Positions 10,101 to 22,835 of a stretch of DNA of 64,000 bases are shown here, piece after piece. Positions within the stretch are counted from its first letter, which is position 1. Every line of letters starts with the position of its first letter. The notes below the pieces were generated by a model. The model worked only from the letters and a program-made list of their open reading frames with translations. It did not search any database and was not told where the DNA came from. Where the stretch lies: NCBI GenBank assembly GCA_033239125.1, contig BSWB01000005.1:142100494-142164493 (forward strand), given 5' to 3'. Source of the DNA: Fagopyrum homotropicum. Taxonomy: Eukaryota > Streptophyta > Magnoliopsida > Caryophyllales > Polygonaceae. Made by a program: the position numbers and the translations under genes.

Positions 10101-11990
10101 TCTAGGTTGGCAACAATGGCACTTGAATCTTCTAAAAAGGTCATATAAGTAAATAAACAGAACCCAAAAAGGGTCTGAGTTTTCCAAAGAGGATTTTGGT
10201 TTTAAAATGCATACAGAGTCGGGTTGGGATAGAAAGTACGGACGACCACCACTACCTCCGCGGATCTCGGCAGCTTAGTACATTTAGAAATGTTATATTG
10301 ATGTAGTAGCTGCTTATAAAGATATGTACAATAGATAACTTATGTCGAAGGTTAGTATCATAATAATATATTATGTCCTTAATAGAGATTAATGAGTTCC
10401 TCACTCCGTTGGCACATCTAAGTAGATTTTGAAGGGTGTCAACGTGAGGATTAGTATGCACATCTTATGTGCATTAGGGTAGACGAATGGCAGACAACTC
10501 CTCCGATTGGTTGAGGAACGTCGAGATTGAAAAGTGAAGGCTGAAGGACAACACCAACGACCATGGCATGAAGGGGATCCCGAGTTAACTTAATAGGAAC
10601 AAATGAAGATTATACATGAGAGTAGTTCCGGAAAAGCATTGGATGGTCGACAATGATGCAGATTTGGAGCGACATCACAGAGGTCCTTTCAAGTGTGGTG
10701 TAAAATGACGATACGAACCACGTAGATACCGTCAAAAACAGTCATAGTAATGAAAGTCAAAGTAAGGTTTAGAACCAATCCAAACAAGAAATAATAAATT
10801 TAAGCTTACCGACAGACCAAAATATGAAGGTTGTTGTTAGAAGCAGGGCGGAATATGACCACTATTGGCAAGGTAAGTCGGCATCCTAATCAAGAGGGTC
10901 CCACCTAGACACTGATAACCTAAGAGTTAAGAAGAGAGATGTCGTCAAACCAACTATGAGGACTTAAAGAGCCGCACAACTGAAGCTTATGGAATTGCCA
11001 GAAAGTGGAGGGTAGAATTCATAAGTATGGAGGCAGAGTGACTTTCTGTATGACAAGTGAGTTACAAGAAAGATGGTGTTACAAATATCCAAATGATAGA
11101 ATCTTGAAAGCGGAGTCAAAGGATCACTATAAAGGCAACATTATAATTTAACACCAACTCAGGAACAAGAGTGTGTGAAATGATCGTGGCATACCCAAGG
11201 GCCGTAATAACTTCCCTCTCACAATGGGACTTAAGTTACCAACACCAACGATTCACACAAGAGCACCGCAAGCAGTTGATGACTGAGGTAAAAGAAGTCA
11301 TGAAGATGTATTTACGAGCTATCGTGGGAAATCTGATGAGTCCATTGACGGCAGATGAATGATGCAGCTAAAATAGGAAAGAGTATCGTGGGCTTATAGT
11401 GAGAAAGAGAAGTGTGAATTATAGAAGAAGCGAAAGGAGTATAAACAGAGAAGCTGGAGGAGATAGATTTCCACCAAGTAAATCAAACTTCAAAGAGATA
11501 GAAGAAAGGTTAGTCTATGATATTGTAGAAGGTCAACAATAGACTAAATGGTAACTATCGGAGCCTTTACATGTGAGGGTTAACTAGTAGTGACTGGTTG
11601 ACATATAAGAAGAATAAACACACGGTTACAAATGAATTCTATCGACATGTGGAGAAGTCCTTAAAGAGATCAAATACGACAATTGTAAAGTCAAATCGAT
11701 ACGAGTGCAAGTAATACCGAATAATTCAAGTCAGTAAATCTAATTAAAATTGTAAAGGAAGAGTTGACGGTCAGAAATGACCCCTTATATAATTAATGAT
11801 ATAAAGAGAATGGTTGTGAGAAGTTGTTTACTTGCGGGCTAAGAAAAAGGTACAAATCATAGTAAGTACAAATGAAGTCGTATTAGAAGAACTAGAGGAG
11901 TAAGAAGAATTGATTAGATCCTACGTCAGTCCAGATAGAGGTTACTTAGCATTCCCCACAAATGAGATGGATGGTGCTCTTTCGAGCAAA
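10101..11990 (+). other. Degenerate gag/protease region of unit 1
   Basis: Gag and protease are expected here, but no frame longer than about 76 codons exists. I see no zinc knuckle (CxxCxxxHxxxxC), no gag core motif and no Asp-Thr/Ser-Gly protease motif. The sequence is AG-rich with many stops. The equivalent regions at 17879-19770, 25656-27545 and 33433-35325 have the same length and only scattered substitutions, so the decay or replacement predates the multimer. RT-like coding becomes recognisable from about 12025. Confidence 0.75.
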
Positions 11991-12024
11991 AGTTGTGGTC
12001 AATTTCTAGATTTACAAAGGAGAG

Positions 12025-12314
12025 TTGACTTTAGCTTTAAGTTAAAGCCGGGCACGAGACTGATCTCGAAGGCCCCGTGACGCATGGCACCGATAGAGCT
12101 GTTTGAAGTGAAGAAGTAGTTATCGGAGTTAGCAGAGAAGGGCTTCATACACCCTAGTGTTTCTCCATGGGGGGGCTCCGATATTGTTTGTGAGGAAGAA
12201 GGATGGATCGATGAGGTTATACATCGATTACAGAGATTTGAATAAGGTCACCATCAAGAACAATATCCACTGCCTAGCATAGATGATCTGCTGGACCAGC
12301 TGCATGGAGCGTCA
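12025..12314 (+). pseudogene. Broken N-terminal RT segment, unit 1
   Basis: The first part of a gypsy RT is readable but disrupted. There is a TGA at 12078-12080 after a KAP motif and a TAG at 12117-12119 after EVKK. A seven-G run at 12169-12175 shifts the frame by +1 after SVSPWG. A one-base loss near 12262 shifts it back before the PLPSIDDLL segment. All four units share these lesions. Confidence 0.8.
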
Positions 12315-14882
12315 GTGTTCTCGAGGATAGATTTGAGATCGGGTTATCACCAGCTGAGGGTGAGAGATCAGGACATACCTAAGACGGCATTCCGGACTAG
12401 GTATGGTCATTATGAGTTTGTAGTGATGCCATTCGGGCTCACTAATGCGCCAGCAGTATTTATGGAGTTGATGAATGGGATTTTCATCGACTTCTTAGAC
12501 CAGTTTGTAGTGGTCTTCATCGACGACATTCTAGTTTACTCTAGAAGTCGAGAGGAGCATGCCGGGCACTTGAGGACAGTGCTGCAGATTCTACAGGATA
12601 GTCAGCTATATGCTAAACTATCCAAGTGTGAGTTCTGGATGTCAGAGGTGGCGTTCCTTGGCCATGTAGTGACTGTTGAGGGGATTAAGGTCGACCCGGC
12701 GAAGATTGAGTCAGTGTCTTCTTGGCAGCCTCCGAAGAGTGTGAAGGAGGTTCGCAACTTCCTAGGATTGGCAGGTTATTACCGTCGGTTTGTGGAAGGG
12801 TTTTCTCTGATCGCCCGACCACTTACTTCCCTCCTAAGAAAGACTACTCGGTACGTATGGTCTGAGCCGTGTCAGCAGAGTTTTGATGAGCTGAAGAGGA
12901 GATTGACGTCTGCTCCGATCTTAGCACAGCCTGAGGGTACAGAGGACTTTGTAGTGTACAGTGACGCATCCAAGCTGGGCTTGGGGTGTGTCTTGATGCA
13001 GAGGGGTAAGGTTATAGCATATGCGTCTCGACAGCTGAAGACGTATGAAGAGAACTACCCCACTCATGACCTGGAGTTAGCAGCAGTAGTGCACGCTCTT
13101 AAGATCTGGCGTCATTATCTCTATGGAGCGACCTGTCAGATCTTCACAGACCATAAGAGTCTGAAGTACATATTCACTCAGCGGGAGTTGAATAACCGCC
13201 AGAGACGGTGGCTAGAGTTGATCAAGGATTTTGACCTTGAGATTCTTTACCACCCCGGAAAGGCGAATGTAGTTGCTGACGCTTTGAGTCTGAAGACGCC
13301 TCGGGAGAAGGCGATAGCTCGGTTGACAGTACAACCACAGTTACAGAGAGACTTAGCTTGGTTGGAGGTAGAGATCCAGTTCCCCGATACAGCTCATCAG
13401 TTAGCCACCTTAGAGTTACTTCCTGACCTGTTGGGTGAGATCCGACAGAAGCAGGAGACCTGTCCGACTTTGACCCGGATCCGAGACCGGATGTCACGAG
13501 ATGAGGCACCTCAGTTCACTATCGGTGCCGATGGAGTGATGAGACGACAGGACCGTGTCTGTGTGTCATCAGACAGTGAGCTGAGACAGAGGATACTAGG
13601 TGAGGCTCATGCTACCCCTTACTCCGTACATCCAGGAGCGAGTAAGATGTATAAGGACGTAAGACGTTCCTTCTGGTGGGGTGGTTTGAAGCCTGATGTG
13701 GCCCGATATGTAGCCCAGTGTGCGACCTGTCAGCAGGTCAAGATTGAGCATCGTAGATCCGGAGGAGAGCTACACCCACTTCCAGTACCACATTGGAAGT
13801 GGGAAGACATTTCTATGGATTTCGTTACTGGATTGAGGCTCAGCAGAGGTTTTGATGCCATTTGGGTGGTGGTAGACCGCCTGACGAAGACCGCACGTTT
13901 CATTCCGATTAAGGAAACGTGGCCGGTAAACCGTCTAGCAGAGGAGTTCACCAAACACATTGTGAGACTCCAGGGAGTACCGAGGACTATCGTCTCCGAC
14001 AGGGATGGACGTTTTACCTCGAGGTTTTGGCAGCAAGTACATACTGCTCTGGGGACGAGTCTTCACTTTACCACTGCTTACCACCCGCAGACAGACGGTC
14101 AGTCAGAGAGGACCATCCAGACCCTAGAGGACATGTTGAGGGCATGTGTGTTAGATTGGGGACAGGTATGGCCAGATCACCTCCCACTAGTAGAGTTTTC
14201 ATATAATAACAGCTGGCATGCGTCTATTGGGATGGCACCTTATGAGGCTTTGTACGGACGGAGATGTCGTACACCGCTATGTTGGGATGAGCCTAGCAAG
14301 GCTGATGGAGTAGTACCAGATCAGATACAGGACGACATCGCCCGGATTGCCTTAGTCCGGGAAAGGATGTTAGCAGCTCAGAGTCGTCAGAAGTCCTACG
14401 CCGACAAAAGGCGTCGACCTTTGGAGTTTAGAGTAGGTGCACAGGTGTGGTTGAGAGTGTCACCTACGAGAGGAGTTAGACGTTTCGGCATTAAGGGGAA
14501 GCTGAGTCCCCGGTATGTCGACCCATTTGAGATCATAGAGAGAGTCGGAGAGGTTGCCTACCGACTAGCACTGCCACCGAGATTAGAGGGAGTACACCCA
14601 GTTTTTCATGTATCTCAGCTGCGAGAGTACATACCGGACCCTAGACACATCATCAGTCATGAGGATTTGATAGTTGAGCCAGACCACACTTTTGTGGAGT
14701 ATCCAGTAGCCGTCCTAGAGCGTAGCATTAGGCGCCTGCGTTCTAAAGAGATACCGATGCTGAGGATTCAGTGGTCTAGACGAGGAGTTGATGAGGCTAC
14801 CTGGGAGACAGAGGAGAGCATTAGACGTAACTACCCTGAGTTCTTTGCGGAGTTAGCCGCTACCTCAGTACCGACGGGTTAG
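12315..14882 (+). CDS. pol: Ty3/gypsy pol, unit 1: RT (partial), RNase H, integrase, chromodomain
   Basis: 855 codons are open. The listed start is a GTG inside RT, not a real initiator, since the frame continues upstream to a TAA near 12242. RT has [17 protein letters not shown] and the catalytic FIDD at residues 68-71. RNase H runs about 205-325 with D217, E254, D279 and D322. The integrase zinc-binding residues are H432, H439, C469 and C472. The integrase catalytic triad is D502, D562, E598, with 35 residues between the last two, as in DD35E enzymes. A GPY/F-like module is near 727-750. A chromodomain-like end (about 795-845) has [10 protein letters not shown] and EATWE. In the live family pol copies the RNA to DNA and integrates it. 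Here N-terminal RT is broken and gag is missing, so autonomous movement is unlikely. Unit 1 has private residues V121, S419 and K547. Confidence 0.9.
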   Translation: MFSRIDLRSGYHQLRVRDQDIPKTAFRTRYGHYEFVVMPFGLTNAPAVFMELMNGIFIDFLDQFVVVFIDDILVYSRSREEHAGHLRTVLQILQDSQLYAKLSKCEFWMSEVAFLGHVVTVEGIKVDPAKIESVSSWQPPKSVKEVRNFLGLAGYYRRFVEGFSLIARPLTSLLRKTTRYVWSEPCQQSFDELKRRLTSAPILAQPEGTEDFVVYSDASKLGLGCVLMQRGKVIAYASRQLKTYEENYPTHDLELAAVVHALKIWRHYLYGATCQIFTDHKSLKYIFTQRELNNRQRRWLELIKDFDLEILYHPGKANVVADALSLKTPREKAIARLTVQPQLQRDLAWLEVEIQFPDTAHQLATLELLPDLLGEIRQKQETCPTLTRIRDRMSRDEAPQFTIGADGVMRRQDRVCVSSDSELRQRILGEAHATPYSVHPGASKMYKDVRRSFWWGGLKPDVARYVAQCATCQQVKIEHRRSGGELHPLPVPHWKWEDISMDFVTGLRLSRGFDAIWVVVDRLTKTARFIPIKETWPVNRLAEEFTKHIVRLQGVPRTIVSDRDGRFTSRFWQQVHTALGTSLHFTTAYHPQTDGQSERTIQTLEDMLRACVLDWGQVWPDHLPLVEFSYNNSWHASIGMAPYEALYGRRCRTPLCWDEPSKADGVVPDQIQDDIARIALVRERMLAAQSRQKSYADKRRRPLEFRVGAQVWLRVSPTRGVRRFGIKGKLSPRYVDPFEIIERVGEVAYRLALPPRLEGVHPVFHVSQLREYIPDPRHIISHEDLIVEPDHTFVEYPVAVLERSIRRLRSKEIPMLRIQWSRRGVDEATWETEESIRRNYPEFFAELAATSVPTG

Positions 14883-15057
14883 TACTAAGACGAGACCTTA
14901 TATGACTTCTGTGATTATATGTTTACATAATTGTTTATGTCTATGTGCTTGATGACGTGAGTAGTTGCTTGCTAGAATATATTTCTCGAAGGGAAATGTA
15001 TGGGGTAGGTATCTTATTCCAAGTTTCGGGACGAAACTTAATTTAAGGGGGTACTGA
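14883..15057 (+). other. 3' untranslated stretch and polypurine tract, unit 1
   Basis: 175 bp follow the pol stop. TTTCGGGACGAAAC is a short perfect inverted repeat. AAGGGGG at 15045-15051 followed by TACTGA is the polypurine tract that primes plus-strand synthesis next to LTR2. Confidence 0.8.
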
Positions 15058-17863
15058 TGTAAAATCCGGAATTTTTATTCCGTCTATTTCCGTTATAAAA
15101 TAGATCTCGATCAGTTGATCCATATCCGTTTACTTAGTTAGACACATTATTATAAAATTTATCATTTTATGTAGATTTCCTTCACATAAAATGATGGAAT
15201 CCTTTAAAAGTTTATCATTTTATGTAGCTTCCCCTTCACATAAAATGATAGGATCTTTATAAAATTTATCATTTTAGGTAGCTTACCTTCACATAAAATA
15301 ATAAGTTTAGCCCTATTTTAGAATATGACAAGGTCCGGACAAGTCTGTGACGAAGCTGTGACAAGGTCCAGACAAGTCTGTGACGAAGCTGTGACAAGCC
15401 CAGACAAGGCCGTGACGAAGCTGTGACAAGGCCAGACAAGGCTGTGACGAGTCTGTGACAAGGCCAGACAAGGCTGTGACGAGTCTGTGACAAGCCCAGA
15501 CAGGCTGTTGACAGCCCAGCGCCAGCAGCACGTTCAGCCCAGCCGCCCAGCTGCTTCATGCGTCCAGCCCAGAAGCGGCCACTTCTGCCCTGTCCAGCGC
15601 CAGCCTTCAGCAGCTCCAGCCCGCTTCCTTGTCCGCTCCAGCCCAGCAGCAGTAGCGTTGCTTTCCAGCCCAGCAGCAGCGCCAACTCCAGCCCGTTACT
15701 CCAGCCATTCGGATGTGAAGAGAGAAGCCCAACAAGCTGTAGGAAATAAACCGTTCAGCACTTATACATAATTAATTAGAGAGAAGATCTTTTACCTTAA
15801 ACGCTTCCTAAAATCAAGGGATACAGCTGCTCACCTTCCTTCTCCTCAGCCGTCCAGAATCATCAGCAACCATCGCCCTTCTGTTCGATCCTGCTTGTGA
15901 ACGTTGGCTTCCACAATCGTACCACCGGTAGAGCAACAACCTTCTCTAGAATCGGACTGAATTCGGGCAGCTTCTGTATATTTCGGTAAGGATTAATCTA
16001 CCATTCATCTTCACCTCTTTAATTAGTCGTTCATGAATACCTGCGATGACAACTCCATCTCGACCACTCCGTGACAGTAGCAAGGCTAGAAGGAGTTGGC
16101 CAATCCGTGTAGTAGTAGAAGACGCCTCAGCCAGTGGAGGTTGAAGAGGTGAGTCTTTCTGCAGTCCCTATCCTTGCCTCTAGAAGTTAGTATATAATCT
16201 TATGTATGTGTACTGTTTCCGTAATGCTAGAATGATGAACTACTGTAGTCGGACTTGAACATAGGTTAGGTTGACCTTGTGTAGCTGCTGAGTATATAGA
16301 CCGAAGGATAGGAACAAAGGACTGCAGTAAGGATGAAAAACAGAAATAAGAGGGCTGTTGTAATTCATTTTATTTCCTTCAGCTTTTAGGTTACCAACAG
16401 CCCATCTTGTCGATCAATTATAAAACGTTTGGATAAAGATCCACCGTTGAATTTTGGATATGTTGTAGACGGATATATGTAGTTTAGCATATTAAAATTT
16501 GGGGAGAAATGAACGGTCGGATTGAAAGTTATGAGCTCCCGAAGTTAGGTAGTTGAGCAGTTTTGGTAAACTTGAATTTTGGCTAAGTATAGGATATTAG
16601 AGTGAAGGAACCGACTTTGTGAATTATTATAAAAATATCGGCTGAACAGTTTGGAGAAATTCTTTCTTCTAAGGTTAGATAGAACCTCATAGATGATCTA
16701 GAGATTTAATTCGGAAAATTTTCAAGTTGTTAAGAATTTTATATTTAGAGCCGAAGTTAAACCTTTTCGATTCTTCCGGAAAATAGAAACATAGGAAAAA
16801 CGTCAGTTTGGAACCAAATAAAATTCTAGGAGTGAGAATATATTTTTAGAACCTCCAATAGGAGTTTAGACATGAAATTTAAGGTTTTCGAGAAAATCGG
16901 AACCAAGGGTAAAATGGTCATTTTACCCTAAAACTAATACTGTAACTAGTACGTTTTAATACTTTATTTGATCTTAGAAGTTTTAGACTTCTATCTACGT
17001 AAAAGTGTGCTAATACACTTATCGCCTTTGACAGGCAACTGAGTGGTTACAGTTTACAGAGCGAGTGGTTTATAAAGAGTCGAGCGTTATAACAGGTAAG
17101 TCCTTTGGGCTTACTTAGCTGACTACTAAATATGAGTATAAATGATGATGGTGGTGTGTGATTGACATGTTAGAGAGATAGGTTGTGATATATAATTACC
17201 GACCTATATTTTGGCCTAAGAGTAACGGGCGGTGGCATTCCGCTCAGTAGCTCGCGGGGCGCTGGGGGTTTCTTTCGGGACTAGTCCACACATGGTTTGT
17301 AGTGATGCTACCAAAGGAAGTCAGCTAGACCTACACCAGTTGGATAAGGAACGGAGGCGAGAACTAATAATAGTTCTCGTGCCACAACTTAAATTGAATA
17401 ATGTGAATCACTTAAATAATAGATAATAATTGGTTGAATGCCAACATGATGTTTGTTTATTTTTATTTCTGCTTGTGTTTGTGCTATTATCATTTTGCTT
17501 ATATTTGGATAGTTAGCTAACTGTTGATATGTTGTTTAGATTTGACACAGGTTAGAGCAGATGCCGAGTGATCCAGATGGTAGTGGTCAGCCGGGGTGTC
17601 GTACTTTAGGATGTTTTGCAGTTTTTGCATTTGTGGGTTTTACAGTTGAACATTGTTTCCTTTCGTACCTTGTTATGTTACTTTTCCGGCTGTAGTTGAT
17701 CTGGTCACATTCATGCATTGTTAAAAACTATTTTATGATTTCTGGTTTTTCCTTATCTGTGCCTTGTTGTAAGATCATGTTAAGTTGTTGTCAAACTAAG
17801 GTCGGGACCCACTGTGCGGTCCTAACCAGTAACTCCCTAAGTTGTAAAATTTGGGGTGTTACA
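15058..17863 (+). repeat. LTR2 (2,806 bp), shared between units 1 and 2
   Basis: It starts after the unit-1 polypurine tract and ends 3 bp before the unit-2 primer site, so it serves as the 3' LTR of one unit and the 5' LTR of the next. It is the longest of the five. It has AAGCCCAGACAAGG where LTR3-5 have AAGGCTAGACAAGG, and a private CCAACATGAT. Confidence 0.93.
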
Positions 17864-17866
17864 ACA

Positions 17867-17878
17867 TGGTATCAGAGC
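17867..17878 (+). promoter_or_regulatory. Primer binding site, unit 2
   Basis: TGGTATCAGAGC lies 3 bp after LTR2, same as unit 1. Confidence 0.9.
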
Positions 17879-20092
17879 TCTAGGTTGGCAACAATGGCAC
17901 TTGAATCTTCTAAAAAGGTCATATAAGTAAATAAACAGAACCCGAAAAGGGTCTGAGTTTTCCAAAGAGGATTTTGGTTTTAAAATGCATACAGAGTCGG
18001 GTTGGGATAGAAAGTACGGACGACCACCACTACCTCCGCGGATCTCGGCAGCTTAGTACATTTAGAAATGTTATATTGATGTAGTAGCTGCTTATAAAGA
18101 TATGTACAATAGATAACTTATGTCGAAGGTTAGTATCATAATAATATATTATGTCCTTAATAGAGATTAATGAGTTCCTCACTCCGTTGGCACATCTAAG
18201 TAGATTTTGAAGGGTGTCAACGTGAGGATTAGTATGCACATCTTATGTGCATTAGGGTAGACGAATGGCAGACAACTCCTCCGATTGGTTGAGGAACGTC
18301 GAGATTGAAAAGTGAAGGCTGAAGGACAACACCAACGACCATGGCATGAAGGGGATCCCGAGTTAACTTAATAGGAACAAATGAAGATTATACATGAGAG
18401 TAGTTCCGGAAAAGCATTGGATGGTCGACAATGATGCAGATTTGGAGCGACATCACAGAGGTCCTTTCAAGTGTGGTGTAAAATGACGATACGAACCACG
18501 TAGATACCGTCAAAAACAGTCATAGTAATGAAAGTCAAAGTAAGGTTTAGAACCAATCCAAACAAGAAATATTAAATTTAAGCTTACCGACAGACCAAAA
18601 TATGAATGTTGTTGTTAGAAGCAGGGCGGAATATGACCACTATTGGCAAGGTAAGTCGGCATCCTAATCAAGAGGGTCCCACCTAGACACTGATAACCTA
18701 AGAGTTAAGAAGAGAGATGTCGTCAAACCAACTATGAGGACTTAAAGAGCCGCACAACTGAAGCTTATGGAATTGCCAGAAAGTGGAGGGTAGAATTCAT
18801 AAGTATGGAGGCAGAGTGACTTTCTGTATGACAAGTGAGTTACAAGAAAGATGGTGTTACAAATATCCAAATGATAGAATCTTGAAAGCGGAGTCAAAGG
18901 ATCACTATAAAGGCAACATTATAATTTAACACCAACTCAGGAACAAGAGTGTGTGAAATGATCGTGGCATACCCAAGGGCCGTAATAACTTCCCTCTCAC
19001 AATGGGACTTAAGTTACCAACACCAACGATTCACACAAGAGCACCGCAAGCAGTTGATGACTGAGGTAAAAGAAGTCATGAAGATGTATTTACGAGCTAT
19101 CGTGGGAAATCTGATGAGTCCATTGACGGCAGATGAATGATGCAGCTAAAATAGGAAAGAGTATCGTGGGCTTATAGTGAGAAAGAGAAGTGTGAATTAT
19201 AGAAGAAGCGAAAGGAGTATAAACAGAGAAGCTGGAGGAGATAGATTTCCACCAAGTAAATCAAACTTCAAAGAGATAGAAGAAAGGTTAGTCTATGATA
19301 TTGTAGAAGGTCAACAATAGACTAAATGGTAACTATCGGAGCCTTTACATGTGAGGGTTAACTAGTAGTGACTGGTTGACATATAAGAAGAATAAACACA
19401 CGGTTACAAATGAATTCTATCGACATGTGGAGAAGTCCTTAAAGAGATCAAATACGACAATTGTAAAGTCAAATCGATACGAGTGCAAGTAATACCGAAT
19501 AATTCAAGTCAGTAAATCTAATTAAAATTGTAAAGGAAGAGTTGACGGTCAGAAATGACCCCTTATATAATTAATGATATAAAGAGAATGGTTGTGAGAA
19601 GTTGTTTACTTGCGGGCTAAGAAAAAGGTACAAATCATAGTAAGTACAAATGAAGTCGTATTAGAAGAACTAGAGGAGTAAGAAGAATTGATTAGATCCT
19701 ACGTCAGTCCAGATAGAGGTTACTTAGCATTCCCCACAAATGAGATGGATGGTGCTCTTTCGAGCAAAAGTTGTGGTCAATTTCTAGATTTACAAAGGAG
19801 AGTTGACTTTAGCTTTAAGTTAAAGCCGGGCACGAGACTGATCTCGAAGGCCCCGTGACGCATGGCACCGATAGAGCTGTTTGAAGTGAAGAAGTAGTTA
19901 TCGGAGTTAGCAGAGAAGGGCTTCATACACCCTAGTGTTTCTCCATGGGGGGGCTCCGATATTGTTTGTGAGGAAGAAGGATGGATCGATGAGGTTATAC
20001 ATCGATTACAGATATTTGAATAAGGTCACCATCAAGAACAATATCCACTGCCTAGCATAGATGATCTGCTGGACCAGCTGCATGGAGCGTCA

Positions 20093-22660
20093 GTGTTCTC
20101 GAGGATAGATTTGAGATCGGGTTATCACCAGCTGAGGGTGAGAGATCAGGACATACCTAAGACGGCATTCCGGACTAGGTATGGTCATTATGAGTTTGTA
20201 GTGATGCCATTCGGGCTCACTAATGCGCCAGCAGTATTTATGGAGTTGATGAATGGGATTTTCATCGACTTCTTAGACCAGTTTGTAGTGGTCTTCATCG
20301 ACGACATTCTAGTTTACTCTAGAAGTCGAGAGGAGCATGCCGGGCACTTGAGGACAGTGCTGCAGATTCTACAGGATAGTCAGCTATATGCTAAACTATC
20401 CAAGTGTGAGTTCTGGATGTCAGAGGTGGCGTTCCTTGGCCATGTAGTGACTGCTGAGGGGATTAAGGTCGACCCGGCGAAGATTGAGTCAGTGTCTTCT
20501 TGGCAGCCTCCGAAGAGTGTGAAGGAGGTTCGCAACTTCCTAGGATTGGCAGGTTATTACCGTCGGTTTGTGGAAGGGTTTTCTCTGATCGCCCGACCAC
20601 TTACTTCCCTCCTAAGAAAGACTACTCGGTACGTATGGTCTGAGCCGTGTCAGCAGAGTTTTGATGAGCTGAAGAGGAGATTGACGTCTGCTCCGATCTT
20701 AGCACAGCCTGAGGGTACAGAGGACTTTGTAGTGTACAGTGACGCATCCAAGCTGGGCTTGGGGTGTGTCTTGATGCAGAGGGGTAAGGTTATAGCATAT
20801 GCGTCTCGACAGCTGAAGACGTATGAAGAGAACTACCCCACTCATGACTTGGAGTTAGCAGCAGTAGTGCACGCTCTTAAGATCTGGCGTCATTATCTCT
20901 ATGGAGCGACCTGTCAGATCTTCACAGACCATAAGAGTCTAAAGTACATATTCACTCAGCGGGAGTTGAATAACCGCCAGAGACGGTGGCTAGAGTTGAT
21001 CAAGGATTTTGACCTTGAGATTCTTTACCACCCCGGAAAGGCGAATGTAGTTGTTGACGCTTTGAGTCTGAAGACGCCTCGGGAGAAGGCGATAGCTCGG
21101 TTGACAGTACAACCACAGTTACAGAGAGACTTAGCTTGGTTGGAGGTAGAGATCCAGTTCCCCGATACAGCTCATCAGTTAGCCACCTTAGAGTTACTTC
21201 CTGACCTGTTGGGTGAGATCCGACAGAATCAGGAGACCTGTCCGACTTTGACCCGGATCCGAGACCGGATGTCACGAGATGAGGCACCTCAGTTCACTAT
21301 CGGTGCCGATGGAGTGATGAGACGACAAGACCGTGTCTGTGTGCCATCAGACAGTGAGCTGAGACAGAGGATACTAGGTGAGGCTCATGCTACCCCTTAC
21401 TCCGTACATCCAGGAGCGAGTAAGATGTATAAGGACGTAAGACGTTCCTTCTGGTGGGGTGGTTTGAAGCCTGATGTGGCCCGATATGTAGCACAGTGTG
21501 CGACCTGTCAGCAGGTCAAGATTGAGCATCGTAGATCCGGAGGAGAGCTACACCCACTTCCAGTACCACATTGGAAGTGGGAAGACATTTCTATGGATTT
21601 CGTTACTGGATTGAGGCTCAGCAGAGGTTTTGATGCCATTTGGGTGGTGGTAGACCGCCTGACGAAGACCGCACGTTTCATTCCGATTAAGGAAACGTGG
21701 CCGGTAAACCGTCTAGCAGAGGAGTTCACCAGACACATTGTGAGACTCCAGGGAGTACCGAGGACTATCGTCTCCGACAGGGATGGACGTTTTACCTCGA
21801 GGTTTTGGCAGCAAGTACATACTGCTCTGGGGACCAGTCTTCACTTTACCACTGCTTACCACCCGCAGACAGACGGTCAGTCAGAGAGGACCATCCAGAC
21901 CCTAGAGGACATGTTGAGGGCATGTGTGTTAGATTGGGGACAGGTATGGCCAGATCACCTCCCACTAGTAGAGTTTTCATATAATAACAGCTGGCATGCG
22001 TCTATTGGGATGGCACCTTATGAGGCTTTGTACGGACGGAGATGTCGTACACCGCTATGTTGGGATGAGCCTAGCAAGGCTGATGGAGTAGTACCAGATC
22101 AGATACAGGACGACATCGCCCGGATTGCCTTAGTCCGGGAAAGGATGTTAGCAGCTCAGAGTCGTCAGAAGTCCTACGCCGACAAAAGGCGTCGACCTTT
22201 GGAGTTTAGAGTAGGTGCACAGGTGTGGTTGAGAGTGTCACCTACGAGAGGAGTTAGACGTTTCGGCATTAAGGGGAAGCTGAGTCCCCGGTATGTCGAC
22301 CCATTTGAGATCATAGAGAGAGTCGGAGAGGTTGCCTACCGACTAGCACTGCCACCGAGATTAGAGGGAGTACACCCAGTTTTTCATGTATCTCAGCTGC
22401 GAGAGTACATACCGGACCCTAGACACATCATCAGTCATGAGGATTTGATAGTTGAGCCAGACCACACTTTTGTGGAGTATCCAGTAGCCGTCCTAGAGCG
22501 TAGCATTAGGCGCCTGCGTTCTAAAGAGATACCGATGCTGAGGATTCAGTGGTCTAGACGAGGAGTTGATGAGGCTACCTGGGAGACAGAGGAGAGCATT
22601 AGACGTAACTACCCTGAGTTCTTTGCGGAGTTAGCCGCTACCTCAGTACCGACGGGTTAG
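20093..22660 (+). CDS. pol: Ty3/gypsy pol, unit 2
   Basis: 855 codons with the same domains as unit 1 (RT from mid-domain, RNase H, HHCC and DDE integrase, chromodomain). The first codon is a GTG within RT, so this is a 5'-broken polyprotein frame and not a complete gene. The protein is identical to that of unit 3. Relative to unit 1 it has A121, V321 (next to the last RNase H aspartate D322), N379, P419 and R547. A synonymous CTA before AAGTACAT (20939-20941) distinguishes it from unit 3. The upstream lesions (TGA, TAG, seven-G run, one-base loss) are shared. Confidence 0.9.
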   Translation: MFSRIDLRSGYHQLRVRDQDIPKTAFRTRYGHYEFVVMPFGLTNAPAVFMELMNGIFIDFLDQFVVVFIDDILVYSRSREEHAGHLRTVLQILQDSQLYAKLSKCEFWMSEVAFLGHVVTAEGIKVDPAKIESVSSWQPPKSVKEVRNFLGLAGYYRRFVEGFSLIARPLTSLLRKTTRYVWSEPCQQSFDELKRRLTSAPILAQPEGTEDFVVYSDASKLGLGCVLMQRGKVIAYASRQLKTYEENYPTHDLELAAVVHALKIWRHYLYGATCQIFTDHKSLKYIFTQRELNNRQRRWLELIKDFDLEILYHPGKANVVVDALSLKTPREKAIARLTVQPQLQRDLAWLEVEIQFPDTAHQLATLELLPDLLGEIRQNQETCPTLTRIRDRMSRDEAPQFTIGADGVMRRQDRVCVPSDSELRQRILGEAHATPYSVHPGASKMYKDVRRSFWWGGLKPDVARYVAQCATCQQVKIEHRRSGGELHPLPVPHWKWEDISMDFVTGLRLSRGFDAIWVVVDRLTKTARFIPIKETWPVNRLAEEFTRHIVRLQGVPRTIVSDRDGRFTSRFWQQVHTALGTSLHFTTAYHPQTDGQSERTIQTLEDMLRACVLDWGQVWPDHLPLVEFSYNNSWHASIGMAPYEALYGRRCRTPLCWDEPSKADGVVPDQIQDDIARIALVRERMLAAQSRQKSYADKRRRPLEFRVGAQVWLRVSPTRGVRRFGIKGKLSPRYVDPFEIIERVGEVAYRLALPPRLEGVHPVFHVSQLREYIPDPRHIISHEDLIVEPDHTFVEYPVAVLERSIRRLRSKEIPMLRIQWSRRGVDEATWETEESIRRNYPEFFAELAATSVPTG

Positions 22661-22822
22661 TACTAAGACGAGACCTTATATGACTTCTGTGATTATATGT
22701 TTACATAATTGTTTATGTCTATGTGCTTGATGACGTGAGTAGTTGCTTGCTAGAATATATTTCTCGAAGGGAAATGTATGGGGTAGGTATCTTATTCCAA
22801 GTTTCGGGACGAAACTTAATTT

Positions 22823-22829
22823 AAGGGGG
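22823..22829 (+). other. Polypurine tract, unit 2
   Basis: AAGGGGG followed by TACTGA immediately before LTR3. Confidence 0.8.
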
Positions 22830-22835
22830 TACTGA

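Noticed and set aside
12315..12317. GTG as the start codon of the 855-codon pol frame
   Set aside because: It lies inside the RT domain, and the frame continues upstream to a stop. Plant elements would start at a gag ATG. It is only the edge of an undisturbed segment.
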